This document shows, piece by piece, positions 46,293-55,640 of a DNA stretch of 64,000 bases. Within the stretch, counting starts at the first letter, position 1; each line of letters starts with the position of its first letter. The notes below the pieces were generated by a model. That model saw nothing but the letters and a program-made list of their open reading frames with translations, was not told where the DNA came from and ran no database searches. A program made the translations under genes and the position numbers. The stretch is from the NCBI RefSeq assembly GCF_040448675.1, contig NZ_CP159289.1, forward strand, positions 5,625,001-5,689,000, written 5' to 3'. This DNA is from Dyadobacter sp. 676 (GTDB lineage Bacteria > Bacteroidota > Bacteroidia > Cytophagales > Spirosomataceae).

Positions 46293-47116
46293 AACTGAAA
46301 GAAAAATTAAGGGAATTTACAAAGCTTAAAAAAGGCCTGCTCGCCACCAACTACTACGATCTGGAAACGCTTCACGGCGTATTGCAGGCAGCCGCGGAAA
46401 CCCGACAGCCCCTTATCCTGCAACTTACTCAGAGCTCCATCGAATACATGGGCCTGAAAACGGCCGTGAACCTGGGCCGCAACGGCCTGGAAGAGTTCGG
46501 CGTGGAAGGCTGGATACACCTCGACCACGGCGGTTCAGTGGAACTGGTACAGCGCTGCCTCGATGCCGGTTTCGACTCGGTAATGATCGACGGCAGCGAA
46601 TTGCCCTTTGAAGAGAATGTGCGTTTGACTAAAGAGGTGGTGGAACGGGCGAAACGGTACGACGTACATGTGGAGGCGGAACTGGGCTACGTCGCCAAAC
46701 TCGGCCAGTCGCACGATGGTTCCGGGTTTACGCAACCGGATGAAGCTGCCGCATTCGTAGACGAAACGGGCGTGGACGCATTGGCGGTGGCCATCGGTAC
46801 CGCGCACGGCTTTTACAAACAGGAACCGAAACTAGATATCGGCCTTCTCCGCAGGATCGCCGAAAAAACGGCTGCAACCCTTGTTTTGCACGGCAGCTCG
46901 GGCGTTCCGCACGATCAGGTGAGGCAGGCCATCTCAAACGGCATTTGTAAAGTAAACCTGGCGACGGAAATCAAGAACATTTTCATGGCTTCCCTGAAAA
47001 GCGAACTGACGTACAATCAGGATATCGATTTGCGCAAAGTATTCCCGAAAGCAACCTGCAAGATTACCGAGCTGGTGAAAACCAAGCTTGAAATGGTGGC
47101 GAACGTGCCCCAATAA
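46289..47116 (+). CDS. class II fructose/tagatose-bisphosphate aldolase
   Basis: The 275-residue protein shows the zinc-site and active-site motifs of class II aldolases: WIHLDHGG near 72-79, EAELGYVAK near 129, AIGTAHGFYK and LVLHGSSGVP. It resembles the GatY/KbaY type, which cleaves tagatose-1,6-bisphosphate to dihydroxyacetone phosphate and glyceraldehyde-3-phosphate. The assignment to tagatose rather than fructose rests on the agaS neighbour. It is the last gene of the operon. Confidence 0.88.
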   Translation: MKLKEKLREFTKLKKGLLATNYYDLETLHGVLQAAAETRQPLILQLTQSSIEYMGLKTAVNLGRNGLEEFGVEGWIHLDHGGSVELVQRCLDAGFDSVMIDGSELPFEENVRLTKEVVERAKRYDVHVEAELGYVAKLGQSHDGSGFTQPDEAAAFVDETGVDALAVAIGTAHGFYKQEPKLDIGLLRRIAEKTAATLVLHGSSGVPHDQVRQAISNGICKVNLATEIKNIFMASLKSELTYNQDIDLRKVFPKATCKITELVKTKLEMVANVPQ

Positions 47117-47423
47117 CATAAACAATAAAATCTCATGGATGCTCACCAACTTCAAATTGCCGTATCATTGAAAGGGTCGGGCGGAGTTGGCTTTCAACCG
47201 GTAGGATACGGCAAAATACATGATTCGCCTCGGGTTTTCTGACCTTGGCGATAAGCTGTGGGCGCCCGCTGATTGGCGAGTTTCGGAGTGGCCTGTCAGC
47301 AAGGGTTATGTTGTGACGAAGTATGTCGAAGATGTATAATCGTGTCCGGTTTTGTAACTTGCTTCACTTGTTGCAGCCGACTCAATTTAAGTCTATTCGA
47401 AATTCAATTCACAACCCTTAAAA
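47117..47423. other. intergenic gap after the aldolase operon
   Basis: No gene is seen in these 307 bases. The only feature is the nested inverted repeat at 47157-47214, listed separately; the rest should hold the promoter of the zinc-peptidase gene. Confidence 0.5.
47157..47214 (+). terminator. long nested stem-loop after the aldolase operon
   Basis: Outer arms TTGCCGTATC (47157-47166) and GATACGGCAA (47205-47214) are perfectly complementary. Inside them TTGAAAG (47168-47174) pairs with CTTTCAA (47191-47197). There is no clear T tract, so it may be a terminator, an mRNA-stabilising hairpin or another structured element. Confidence 0.45.
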
Positions 47424-48732
47424 ATGAGGAATTCAATTCTATTAATGGCCATCCAGTTATGCGTACTGGCAGTGAGTACGAGTGCTTTTTCGCAGGATTT
47501 TAATCCGGAAGCAGACCGATATGGAAAGCTGGCGGATAGCCTGGGCGAAGCGAAGCAGTACAAAGCAGCTGCCCGATATTATAATGCGGAGGGGGCGGCC
47601 CGCAAAATGCTGGCATACAAAAGGCAACCAGCCGTAAATGCCGCCTATTTCTATGCCATGGCCCAAATGCCCGACAGTGCGCTGGCCAGTCTGCGGAAAG
47701 CTGTGAAACAGTATGGATTTACAAACCGAAACTGGATGGATTCCGAGGCTGCTTTGGCTGCGGTCCGGAAATATAAGGCATATTCGGACCTGCTAAGGTT
47801 CATGTCCGACAAACAAGACGCGCAGCTTGATCCTGATCGGGCGGCGGTGATCACGAGCGATATAGGCCTGTTTTGGAAGGTTTACGACCAGTATAAAAAA
47901 AGACTCTTCCAATGCCCAGAAGTTATTTCTCACCGAATATTTTGAGAAAGGCACTCCTGATTTGCAGGAATATTATAGAATTAAAACTCCGAACATCGGC
48001 GGCATTAAAGGTTTTGTTCATAACATTGAAACCATGCCTGAATATTACGCCGGTATCAGGGCTAACACAGAGCGGGTCGGCACGCTGGAAGATACTATCC
48101 GCGTAATATTCCGGAATCTGAAACACTGGTACAAACCCGCCACTTTTCCTAATGTAACTTTCGTAATCGGCGGATGGAGCTCCGGGGGAACTGTCACGAA
48201 TTATGGCTCAATCATGGGGGTCGATATGCAGGCGGCTGGCGATGATACGCCGACTCATGAATTGAATTTATGGCAGAAGAAAAATATGCTGCCCTTTAAC
48301 AATCTGAAGCATGTGGTAGCGCACGAGCTGGTGCATGTACAACAAGAAAACATGGCTGGCGACACCACCTTGCTGTGCCATGCGATCAAGGAAGGTATGG
48401 CCGATTTTCTAGGGGAGTTGATCAGCGGTAAAACGGCCAATCACCGCCTGCATGTTTGGGCTGCCGGAAATGAGCGCAAGGTTTGGGAAGAATTTAAAAA
48501 AGAAATGTATCTGAACCGGTATCACAACTGGATTGCCAACAGCAGCCAGGAGACCGCCGACCGTCCTGCCGACCTTGGGTATTGGGTAGGGTACCAAATC
48601 TGCAAGGCCTATTTTGATCGGGCCGCTGACAAGAAAAAAGCGGTGCACGATATGCTGAATATCAAGGACTACAAAGCATTTTTGACAGAAAGTAAAGCTG
48701 ACGAAAAACTTTCGGGCGGTAGCAAATTTTAA
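47424..48732 (+). CDS. secreted DUF2268-like zinc peptidase (frameshifted)
   Basis: A signal peptide (ending STSAFSQ) is followed by a helical repeat region (about 25-150). The frame breaks at a seven-A run, 47895-47901. Removing one A gives a continuous ~435-residue protein (YKKDSSNAQKLFLTEYFEKGTPDLQEYYRIKTP). Near residue 300 the zinc motif HELVH is followed by KEGMADF about 20 residues later, the pattern of gluzincin-type peptidases related to DUF2268 and GldB-associated proteins. The target is unknown. It is a single gene. Confidence 0.75.
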
Positions 48733-48829
48733 ACTGGCGAACAAGGCGCGATTCCTATCGGGATTGCACAATGGAATGGCTTCGGCCGGCATTTACCACA
48801 ATCGACAACTGCAAACCGGCGATATCCGT

Positions 48830-49324
48830 TTAAGGCAACGCAACAACGCCGAGTTGCTGCATCATGTTTAATTCGTCGGTGACGCGCCAGTGCTCGGCTA
48901 TGCGGCCGTTCACGATCCTTTCAATGTTGATCTGGTTGACTTCGATGTGCCTGCCGGTAGGTGGAATATTAAAAAGGGTATCTGTATGCGTACCGGTCAT
49001 CACCACGCGTGCCACCACTTTGTCGCGGGTTGCGATCACATCCCTGATCTGGTAATGCAAATCCGGAAAGCCGCGGCGGATTGCCTGTAAAATGGGTTTC
49101 AGGCCGGCGGGGCCTCGGGGCGGGTTGGGGACCGACGGTGTATGGTTAATGTAATCCGGCGTAAGCAATTCGTCCAGCGCATCAACTTTCCCCTCGTTCC
49201 AGGCTTCGTTGAAATACCGTTCGATGATTTCCCGATTCTTTTCTTCAACCGAGCGATTGTTACAACCGGTCAGTATCAGTGGTAATGCGAGTACAATCAG
49301 GGCGATTCTCGTGAATGTATCCAT
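48830..49324 (-). CDS. SnoaL-like ester cyclase-family lipoprotein
   Basis: The 164-residue protein has a lipoprotein signal (lipobox ILTGC at about 17-21). A SnoaL/NTF2-like domain follows (EIIERYFNEAWNEGKVDALDELLTPDYINHTP, then FPDLHYQIRDVIATRDKVVARVVMTGTH). Such small alpha+beta barrels bind hydrophobic small molecules; catalysis is not established. Anchoring in the outer or inner membrane is inferred from the lipobox. Confidence 0.85.
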   Translation of the reverse strand: MDTFTRIALIVLALPLILTGCNNRSVEEKNREIIERYFNEAWNEGKVDALDELLTPDYINHTPSVPNPPRGPAGLKPILQAIRRGFPDLHYQIRDVIATRDKVVARVVMTGTHTDTLFNIPPTGRHIEVNQINIERIVNGRIAEHWRVTDELNMMQQLGVVALP

Positions 49325-49708
49325 GGCTACATTTAATTTTAAACCTTATCAATTCCTCTTTACAAATCATTTAACGACTGGTCCGGCGCGCTGAAACAGC
49401 CGACAAATGCGCAACCTCCTGACAACGCTCAGGAACCAGCCGACAGCTTCCATGCGGAAACAGAACCGTTGAAAAAGCGAGGAACAGCGCTCTCAAATGC
49501 AAATTTTGCGGGTTGGATGTACAGTTTCCAATCACCTATGATAAGAAAATCCATTAACCTGGATTAACACGCATGGTAGTATTCTCCCATGAAAGCCGGC
49601 GAAATATCGGGAACCATAGGGATCACAAAATCGACGGTGCCAATGCCAGCGCATCGATCTGTTTATTGTAAGTCATGGCTGGGGACAGTCGCGATGCAGT
49701 GTTCGCGA
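49325..49708. other. intergenic, nothing recognised
   Basis: No supported ORF, repeat or RNA was seen in this stretch. Short ORFs present here show no family features. Confidence 0.45.
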
Positions 49709-50017
49709 TCATAACCTGGTAACCTCGTAATACCGCATCATAATCTCCTCCTGACGGAAGGTATGTTGCAGCCGCAGCTTTAACCGGGTCCAGTAGGAGG
49801 TGTCTAATTTGTCGACCAGTACTTCGTAAATAACCATCTCGTCTTCCGTTACCGACGATTCGTCCTGCTTCCACAGTCCCTTAACCGGAGACCTGCTGTA
49901 AATGGTCACCCCGCCAAATCGGGTGGTCAATTCCTGCCGAAGGTCCAGAAAATTAGCCTCAGGAAATTGCTTTCCGGCGTTATCATATAGGGGAAGAAAC
50001 ATTTGCAGTAGCAGCAT
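49709..50017 (-). CDS. small conserved protein of unknown function (~102 aa)
   Basis: I chose the ATG at 50017 (MLLLQMFLPLYDNAGK); the frame is open further upstream but that extension looks non-coding. The protein has the pattern of a small conserved bacterial family: FLPLYDN, then ELTTRFGGVTIYSRSPVKGLW, then a tail of charged helix. No function is known for the family, to my knowledge. It is a single, cytosolic, alpha+beta protein. Confidence 0.6.
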   Translation of the reverse strand: MLLLQMFLPLYDNAGKQFPEANFLDLRQELTTRFGGVTIYSRSPVKGLWKQDESSVTEDEMVIYEVLVDKLDTSYWTRLKLRLQHTFRQEEIMMRYYEVTRL

Positions 50018-50079
50018 ACCAATAGCACTTTTGAAAAGTGGCTGACGATCGTAACGGTTGTAGCAGGTCCCGGTTAAAA

Positions 50080-50389
50080 TCATACCAGCGCGAGTTGTCC
50101 GCCGACGCATTCCGGACAAGTCTCCGCTTTGTTTTCTTCCGGGTATTTTGCTTTGCCGGGACTTAATTGAAGGATTGTGCGCTCGTCGGCCCGCTTGAAC
50201 AAGCTGCTTTCGGGATGCACGAATACCTGCGGAAAAAGATCTTGCTCGCGCCGGTTATCACCGGATTCCGGACATTTATCCGTTACCTTTCTCTCTGAAT
50301 AAGAATTGTTAGGATATGGTTTTGCGCCGGGCTATGTTGGGCAAGTAAAGCTGTTCCGCAACGGCCGGTGCCGAAGAATGTGCCGGCAT
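50080..50389 (-). pseudogene. possible decayed small gene with Cys-pair motif
   Basis: On the minus strand an ATG at 50389 opens MPAHSSAPAVAEQLYLPN and stops soon after. An overlapping frame continues with NNSYSERKVTDKCPESGDN and runs to a stop at 50080, ending ETCPECVGGQLALV. The two pieces could be one frameshifted gene with a CPEC zinc-binding pair. No family is recognised, and chance coding is possible. This is all I see in the 50120-50452 gap. Confidence 0.25.
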
Positions 50390-50452
50390 ATTCCTTCCGG
50401 CGCGGGCGGGCAGGCCGGTATTTATTTTAAGTAAATTAACTCAATTGGACTT

Positions 50453-50683
50453 ATGGCAGCCTTCATTTATAATCTAAAACAGCAACGGGCCATCAATTTG
50501 GACAATATCGATAGCATCCGGAAGGACAATGCGGGCGGCTTCGAAATTGTCTTCGAGCGGGCCCTTCCGAATGGAAGCCAGGCAGGGCTGACGGAAGTCG
50601 ACCGGTGGCGGTTCCCGACGGAAAAAGAGCGCGACGAAGTGCTGCAATCGATTCTGGAAGGGTATGGGTTAAGGTTCGGGTAA
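50453..50683 (+). CDS. small hypothetical protein (76 aa)
   Basis: A 76-residue alpha+beta ORF with good coding composition and a start following an AT-rich leader. It contains a strand-rich part (AAFIYNLKQQRAINLDNIDSIRK) and a C-terminal helix (PTEKERDEVLQSILEGYGL). It is not recognised. It precedes the GNAT gene by about 140 bases on the same strand. Confidence 0.5.
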   Translation: MAAFIYNLKQQRAINLDNIDSIRKDNAGGFEIVFERALPNGSQAGLTEVDRWRFPTEKERDEVLQSILEGYGLRFG

Positions 50684-50822
50684 GCCACCTCGGCGGTCTT
50701 ATGAAATATCCTGCGTGTCGCCGGATATGTGTGCCGGTGCGTCAAAAAAGTATGGTACCCGGTACGCCGAGGATGCTTCAATCCGAGTAGTTTTGACCGA
50801 TCATTGGACTTCACCATCCCAC

Positions 50823-51314
50823 ATGAAAAAGATACAATTAAGATCAGCCCTGGTTGACGACATTAGAATTTTGCAACAGATTTACCGTCAAACGATAGAC
50901 AGCGCATGCCGGGCCGATTACGACGAGAGCCAGCGGACCGCCTGGAAGCGTACAGCCGAAAACGGCCAGCGTTGGATCGACGCAATCAATGGGCAGTACT
51001 TCCAGGTGGCGGAAATCGATGGTGAAATAGCGGGTTTCGGATCGCTATTGAATGCAGTACATATTGATTTTATGTATACGGCGAGCGACTTTCTTGGAAA
51101 AGGAGTCGCAAAGCAGATTTACGCACGACTGGAATCCAGGGCGGTTGAAGCCGGTACGGGAACCCTTACGTCGGATGTCAGCAAAACCGCGGCCCCGTTT
51201 TTCAAGCACCTGGGATTTGTCGTCATCAGGGAGAATATAAACGTGATAGACGGTATCGAAATCCGCAATTATCGGATGGAAAAGGTCCTCGTGCCGCCAA
51301 GTGGTACCCAATAG
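50823..51314 (+). CDS. GNAT-family N-acetyltransferase
   Basis: I chose the ATG at 50823 (MKKIQLRSALVDDIRILQQIYRQTI) over a longer upstream frame. The ~163-residue protein has the GNAT fold pattern, with an acetyl-CoA-binding region at MYTASDFLGKGVAKQIYARLESRA and a C-terminal KTAAPFFKHLGFVVIRENI. The acceptor is unknown; the family acetylates amines on small molecules or protein termini. Confidence 0.85.
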   Translation: MKKIQLRSALVDDIRILQQIYRQTIDSACRADYDESQRTAWKRTAENGQRWIDAINGQYFQVAEIDGEIAGFGSLLNAVHIDFMYTASDFLGKGVAKQIYARLESRAVEAGTGTLTSDVSKTAAPFFKHLGFVVIRENINVIDGIEIRNYRMEKVLVPPSGTQ

Positions 51315-51397
51315 GTATTCCGATTTCTCGTAGCTGATACCGGAACATGAATTATATTACCTTGTATCGTTAAGCTCGAAGGATTGAAGAAATCGCA

Positions 51398-51832
51398 TCA
51401 GTCGTCAATCCTGACGAAAGCACCGTTCAAATCGAAAACCAGTTCGGTACCATTGAAAAGCCGGATCTCCTGATCGTTCCTTTCTCTTTCCCATTCGACC
51501 ACATATTGGCCTTCATACCGGGTGTTAACGTACTCCAGTATGGGGGTCGGTAGCACGGAATCCGGCAGCCGTTCCGTTGCCTGGCCGTCGATGCCGGCGA
51601 CCCGGCCATGTGCGTCAAACTCGACTTCGATGCGGTTTTGGAGCCAAACGTCATAAGTTGTCATGTTATCGTTACGATGGCGCACAACTCTTGAGATAGC
51701 GACATTGGGGAAATGAGTATCCAGGTACTGCTTTTCCGCTGCCGGTAAGGCCGCTTCGCCGACAACTTTGTCTTCCTCGCAGCCAGCGAAGAGAACTGGT
51801 GCCAACAGCAAATAGATAGTCAGGTTTTTCAT
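51398..51832 (-). CDS. PepSY-like (DUF2874) lipoprotein
   Basis: The 144-residue protein has a lipoprotein signal (lipobox LFAGC at about 14-18). Two PepSY-like repeats follow (YLDTHFPNVAISRVVRHRNDNMTTYDVWL and YVNTRYEGQYVVEWERERNDQEIRLF), each ending in an EVEFD or ELVFDLNG strand. Such proteins are periplasmic, of unknown function. It is divergent from the adenylyltransferase gene. Confidence 0.8.
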   Translation of the reverse strand: MKNLTIYLLLAPVLFAGCEEDKVVGEAALPAAEKQYLDTHFPNVAISRVVRHRNDNMTTYDVWLQNRIEVEFDAHGRVAGIDGQATERLPDSVLPTPILEYVNTRYEGQYVVEWERERNDQEIRLFNGTELVFDLNGAFVRIDD

Positions 51833-51978
51833 ATCGTGCCAGACTGGTGACTTTTGTTATTATTAACAAGACAAGTAAATCATCGCTTACCCCTATATTG
51901 GGCATTAAATTCCAACTACACGGGCGGATTTATGCCGACCACAGGAAAATTACGAATATTCAGCTTTCAACAAAACAC

Positions 51979-52869
51979 ATGACGAGCAGAAGCACATTCC
52001 GGATGATGGAACTGATATTGGAGGTTGCACGCAATGACAGCCGTATTCTGGCGGTGTTGCAGGACGGGTCCCGGTCCAATCCGAATATAGTTCCCGACAT
52101 TTTTCAGGATTTCGACATTATCTACGTGGTGGAAGATCTGGCTCCCTTTCTGCGGGATCATAGCTGGACAGACGTTTTTGGCGAAAGGATGATTATGCAA
52201 ATGCCGGAAGACATGGAGTTGTACCCGCCTTCGGCCGAACTCGCGGGGGCTTTCTCATATTTAATGCTGTTCACCGACGGGAACCGGATCGATCTGGTGA
52301 TGACTCCCCTGGAAAAGCTCGACCAATTCACCGGCGATAGCCTTTGCAAGGTGCTGCTGGACAAGGCCGGTATTTTCAGCGCCAGTCCGCTGCGTGCGGT
52401 AAGCGACGCCGGCTACCATATTCAAAAGCCCTCAGCCCGCTCATTTACCGATTGCTGTAACGAATTCTGGTTCACCAGCGGTAGCGTTGGTAAGGCGCTT
52501 TGGCGCGGCCAGGTGATTTACGTTCAGGAATTATTGAACCAGGTGATCCGGGGTGCCTTGCTGCAAATGCTGGATTGGTATATCGGATGCCGGCACGACT
52601 TTCAGGTCAACCCCGGCAAATGGGGAAAGTTTTACGGCCGCTTTTTGGAGCCCGGCTTATACGAAAAGCTTCTCGCGACTTACCCGGTAGCGAGCGTTCC
52701 TCACATTTGGGACGCCACGTTTGCTTCGATGGATTTGTTCCGGTGCTCGGCAAAGGCTGTCGCAGCGGAGTTGGGCTACGAATATCCGGCAAACTGGGAC
52801 GAGCATCTGACATCCTATTTACTGCATGTCAGGCAGCTCCCCGCCGACGCTCAAAGGATTTACGACTGA
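51979..52869 (+). CDS. ANT(6)-type aminoglycoside adenylyltransferase-like protein
   Basis: I chose the ATG at 51979 (MTSRSTFRMMELILEVARNDSRI), which matches family starts, over an upstream in-frame one at 51847. The nucleotidyltransferase motifs DGSRSNPN and FQDFDIIYVV (the metal-binding DxD lies in DFD) are intact. The length of about 296 fits AadE/ANT(6) enzymes, which adenylylate streptomycin. Chromosomal homologues in environmental Bacteroidota are common and resistance is not implied by sequence alone. Confidence 0.85.
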   Translation: MTSRSTFRMMELILEVARNDSRILAVLQDGSRSNPNIVPDIFQDFDIIYVVEDLAPFLRDHSWTDVFGERMIMQMPEDMELYPPSAELAGAFSYLMLFTDGNRIDLVMTPLEKLDQFTGDSLCKVLLDKAGIFSASPLRAVSDAGYHIQKPSARSFTDCCNEFWFTSGSVGKALWRGQVIYVQELLNQVIRGALLQMLDWYIGCRHDFQVNPGKWGKFYGRFLEPGLYEKLLATYPVASVPHIWDATFASMDLFRCSAKAVAAELGYEYPANWDEHLTSYLLHVRQLPADAQRIYD

Positions 52870-53120
52870 TGAATTGAGCGGTAGCATTTTGCCGGGATCG
52901 AAAAGCCGGAGAAGAGGTCTTAGAAACCCTCCTTTGCATCCGGCGGTCGCAAGTCGTGTCGCTAGTCTCACCGTAATCGTGGTTTTCCATTTCCGGGAAC
53001 AATTCCCGTGGCTAAATGGGTGTTGGGGAGAAATATCTTCCAAGATGCAACGACGAGGAGTACCGGCAAAGGCCTTCCCGCTGAAAGAGGGACAATCGTC
53101 TGGTGGTAGCACCATGATCT

Positions 53121-53472
53121 TCAAATGTGAATTTTACCTTCCATGACGATGACGGCCGAGCCGCTGATCCAAATGCCGTCGGGCCTGGCATTGAAGTGAA
53201 TTACCGAGGGGCGCCCCATCCGGGCTCCTTGTAAAATTCTGTAATCCGTTCCCGGTTTTATGTAGCCCTTTTGCAATAAATAGCCCGCCAACGGTCCTGC
53301 GGCGCTACCGGTTGCGGGGTCCTCGTCGATCCCGATGCCCGCCGAATTCACGGGCGATATCCGAGTAGCTTTCAACATCCAGATCCGAATCCGTCAGCAC
53401 GACGGCCAGCGGGTTACCCTGGTACCTCACAGCAGAAAATACGTCGAGTACGTAGTAGGTGTAGCTTTTCAT
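53121..53472 (-). pseudogene. PhzF-family epimerase/isomerase gene with large internal deletion
   Basis: From ATG 53472 the first 44 codons are a perfect PhzF N-terminus (YYVLDVFSAVRYQGNPLAVVLTDSDL). The last ~75 codons, in another frame, are the PhzF C-terminus (GIDEDPATGSAAGPLAGYLLQKGYIKPG, then GSAVIVMEGKIHI). The ~150-170 residues that join them in intact PhzF proteins (usual length about 260-290) are absent, and the junction near 53345-53355 is out of frame. The gene cannot make an active enzyme. Confidence 0.85.
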
Positions 53473-53500
53473 GGATGCAATATAATCTATTGAAAAACAA

Positions 53501-53902
53501 CTACCGCTCTGCCGCCTTTTCCTGGCCGTGCCGGACCCGCCGTTGATAATCCTCGCCCCACGCGCAAAGCGAATCCATAATGGGGATCAGGCTTTTGCCG
53601 ATCTCCGTCAGTTTATACTCCACCCGGGGCGGCGACTCCGCGTATGCTTCGCGTAGGAGCACTCCGTCGCGTTCCAGCTGTTTCAATTGTGCCGTGAGCG
53701 TAGCCTGCGTAATGTGGGGAAGCTTACGGCGCAGTACCCCGAAACGCATCGGGCACTCTTCCCGGATCTTGTTCAGGAGCATCAGCTTCCATTTCCCCCC
53801 GATAATGTCGAGCGCGATATTCATCGTATTATTTTTTTCTGAAAATGGCTCAGAATCTTCATTCGTAATGGATTGATCTACAATAATAGTATCGTTTGTC
53901 AT
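53501..53902 (-). CDS. HxlR-family transcriptional regulator
   Basis: I chose the ATG at 53902 (MTNDTIIVDQSI), giving ~133 residues; the frame is open upstream. It is an HxlR winged helix (MNIALDIIGGKWKLMLLNKI, LPHITQATLTAQLKQLERDGVLLREAY, PPRVEYKLTEIGKSLIPIMDSLCAWG). HxlR regulators often control a divergent transporter or oxidoreductase; here the MFS pump gene starts 111 bases away on the other strand and is the probable target. Confidence 0.9.
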   Translation of the reverse strand: MTNDTIIVDQSITNEDSEPFSEKNNTMNIALDIIGGKWKLMLLNKIREECPMRFGVLRRKLPHITQATLTAQLKQLERDGVLLREAYAESPPRVEYKLTEIGKSLIPIMDSLCAWGEDYQRRVRHGQEKAAER

Positions 53903-54013
53903 ACCTGGTATTGTCTTATAAACTACTTGATTACGAGCACTTGCCGCCTGATTTTTGGCCGAAAAAGATAACGGACCGGACATTCCGGCACGCCCTGATC
54001 AATTAACAACGCA

Positions 54014-55442
54014 ATGAATACACAAATTTCAAAATGGCTGTTGCTGGCCATTATTTCATCCTCGGTATTTCTGTCCGTGATGGATATTTTCATCGTGAAC
54101 GTAGCCATCCCGGCCATAAAAACAGGCATTCGCGGTACCGACAGCGATATCCAGCTCGTGATAGCCCTGTACCTGCTGGGCTACGCGGTTTTTCTGATCA
54201 CCGCCGGTCGGGCAGGGGATTATTACGGTAAAAAGAAAGTCTTTGTAACGGCCATGCTGCTCTTTGTATCGATCTCGGCGGTATGTGGCTTCGCGCAAAC
54301 GCCCTGGCAACTGAACGCCGCCCGGTTTTTCCAGGGTGTCGGTGCCGCGTGGATGATCCCGCAGGGCATTACCTATATTCAGGAGCTGTTTCCGGGCAGT
54401 AAAGAGCGGGTCAAAGCGTTGGGGATTTATGGCAGCGTCGCCGGAAGCGCCTCGGTAATCGGGCAGTTTCTGGGGGGGACTGTTACCCGAAATGAACGGC
54501 TTTCCCGAAGGTTGGCGACTGATTTTTCTCATTAACCTGCCCATTGGTTTGCTTATGGTGCCCATGGCGCTGCTGTTTTTGCCCGCCGACCGGCGGAGCG
54601 ACGGCCGCAATGCCGGTTTCGATTATGAGGGCGTACTCCTGCTTACGGGCGCACTCGCGTGTGTGATTTACCCGCTCATACACGGGCATGAGGTGGGTTG
54701 GCCGTTGTGGTGCTTCGCAATGCTCGGCACTGGTGGTATTTTGCTGGCGATGTTTGTGAGAAACCAGAAGCAAAAACTTTCGACCGAAAGGCTGCCGCTC
54801 CTGGATGTGCGCCTGTTCAGCTTCCGCGATTTCAATGTCGGCATGGCGATCGTCCTGTTTTACTTTATGGTCCAGGACTCCTATTTCCTGATCAACGTCA
54901 TGCTCCTCGAAACGGGCCTCCGGTTCAGTTCCGCCGAGACGGGAATACTCTTTGTATTCCAGGGCGTCGGCTACGTCATCGCGTCGCTCATTTCCCTGCG
55001 GCTGGTCCCGTTGTTTGGCAAAAAGGTACTACAGGCCGGTATACTCATCATGATTGTTACGTTGGCTATGCACATCATTGTCCTGAACGGCCCGGAAGTG
55101 GATCGCCAATGGCTGTACCCGATTCTTTTCGCCTACGGCACCGGCTGCGGCTCGGTACTGCCTTCGCTGCTGGCGGTCGGACTCAAAAACATGCCCATTG
55201 AACTCGCAGGAGCCGCTTCCGGTACATTTTCGACCTTTCAGCAAACGGCGATAGCGCTGGGTATCGGGGTAATCGGAGGGGTTTTCTTTTCCCATCTCGG
55301 CCCGCAGCCGGATGTAGCGGACTACATTCGCGCTTATCGCATCGCTACGCTTACGAATATTGCATTGCTCGCGTTGGTTGGCTTCCTCCTGTGGCTGCTG
55401 CCCGCCGGCGAGCCCTTAAGCGGCGAAATTGTGTCACATTGA
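54014..55442 (+). CDS. MFS transporter, DHA2 (14-helix drug:H+) type, frameshifted
   Basis: The two ORF halves form one 475-residue transporter when one base is removed from the seven-G run at 54472-54478. The join then reads GQFLGGLLPEMNGFPEGWRLIFLINLPIG, exactly the DHA2 signature around helix 5-6. Motif A-like GRAGDYYGKKKVF follows helix 2. The protein would export drugs or metabolites by proton antiport. It is divergent from the HxlR gene, which probably represses it. Confidence 0.88.
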
Positions 55443-55598
55443 TAGCCGTAAAATCGGGCATCAGGACGACATTTATACCAGTTTCCGGTCGATTTTCCCT
55501 GCATATACGTTCGGGTTCCACGATCCGTTCAGGCGATTCGGTGTGTGTGATTTCTTTCGGGAGGGATGGTTGGGTCAACCGGAGCGCGGCGTAGGGTC

Positions 55599-55609
55599 GG
55601 GGGGGGGGG
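55599..55609. repeat. poly-G tract (11 G)
   Basis: An uninterrupted run of eleven G in the short spacer between the convergent MFS and ParA genes, followed by C, GGG and TTTTT. No coding frame uses it. Confidence 0.8.
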
Positions 55610-55640
55610 CGGGTTTTTGGGGATGGAATGAAGCAATTTT

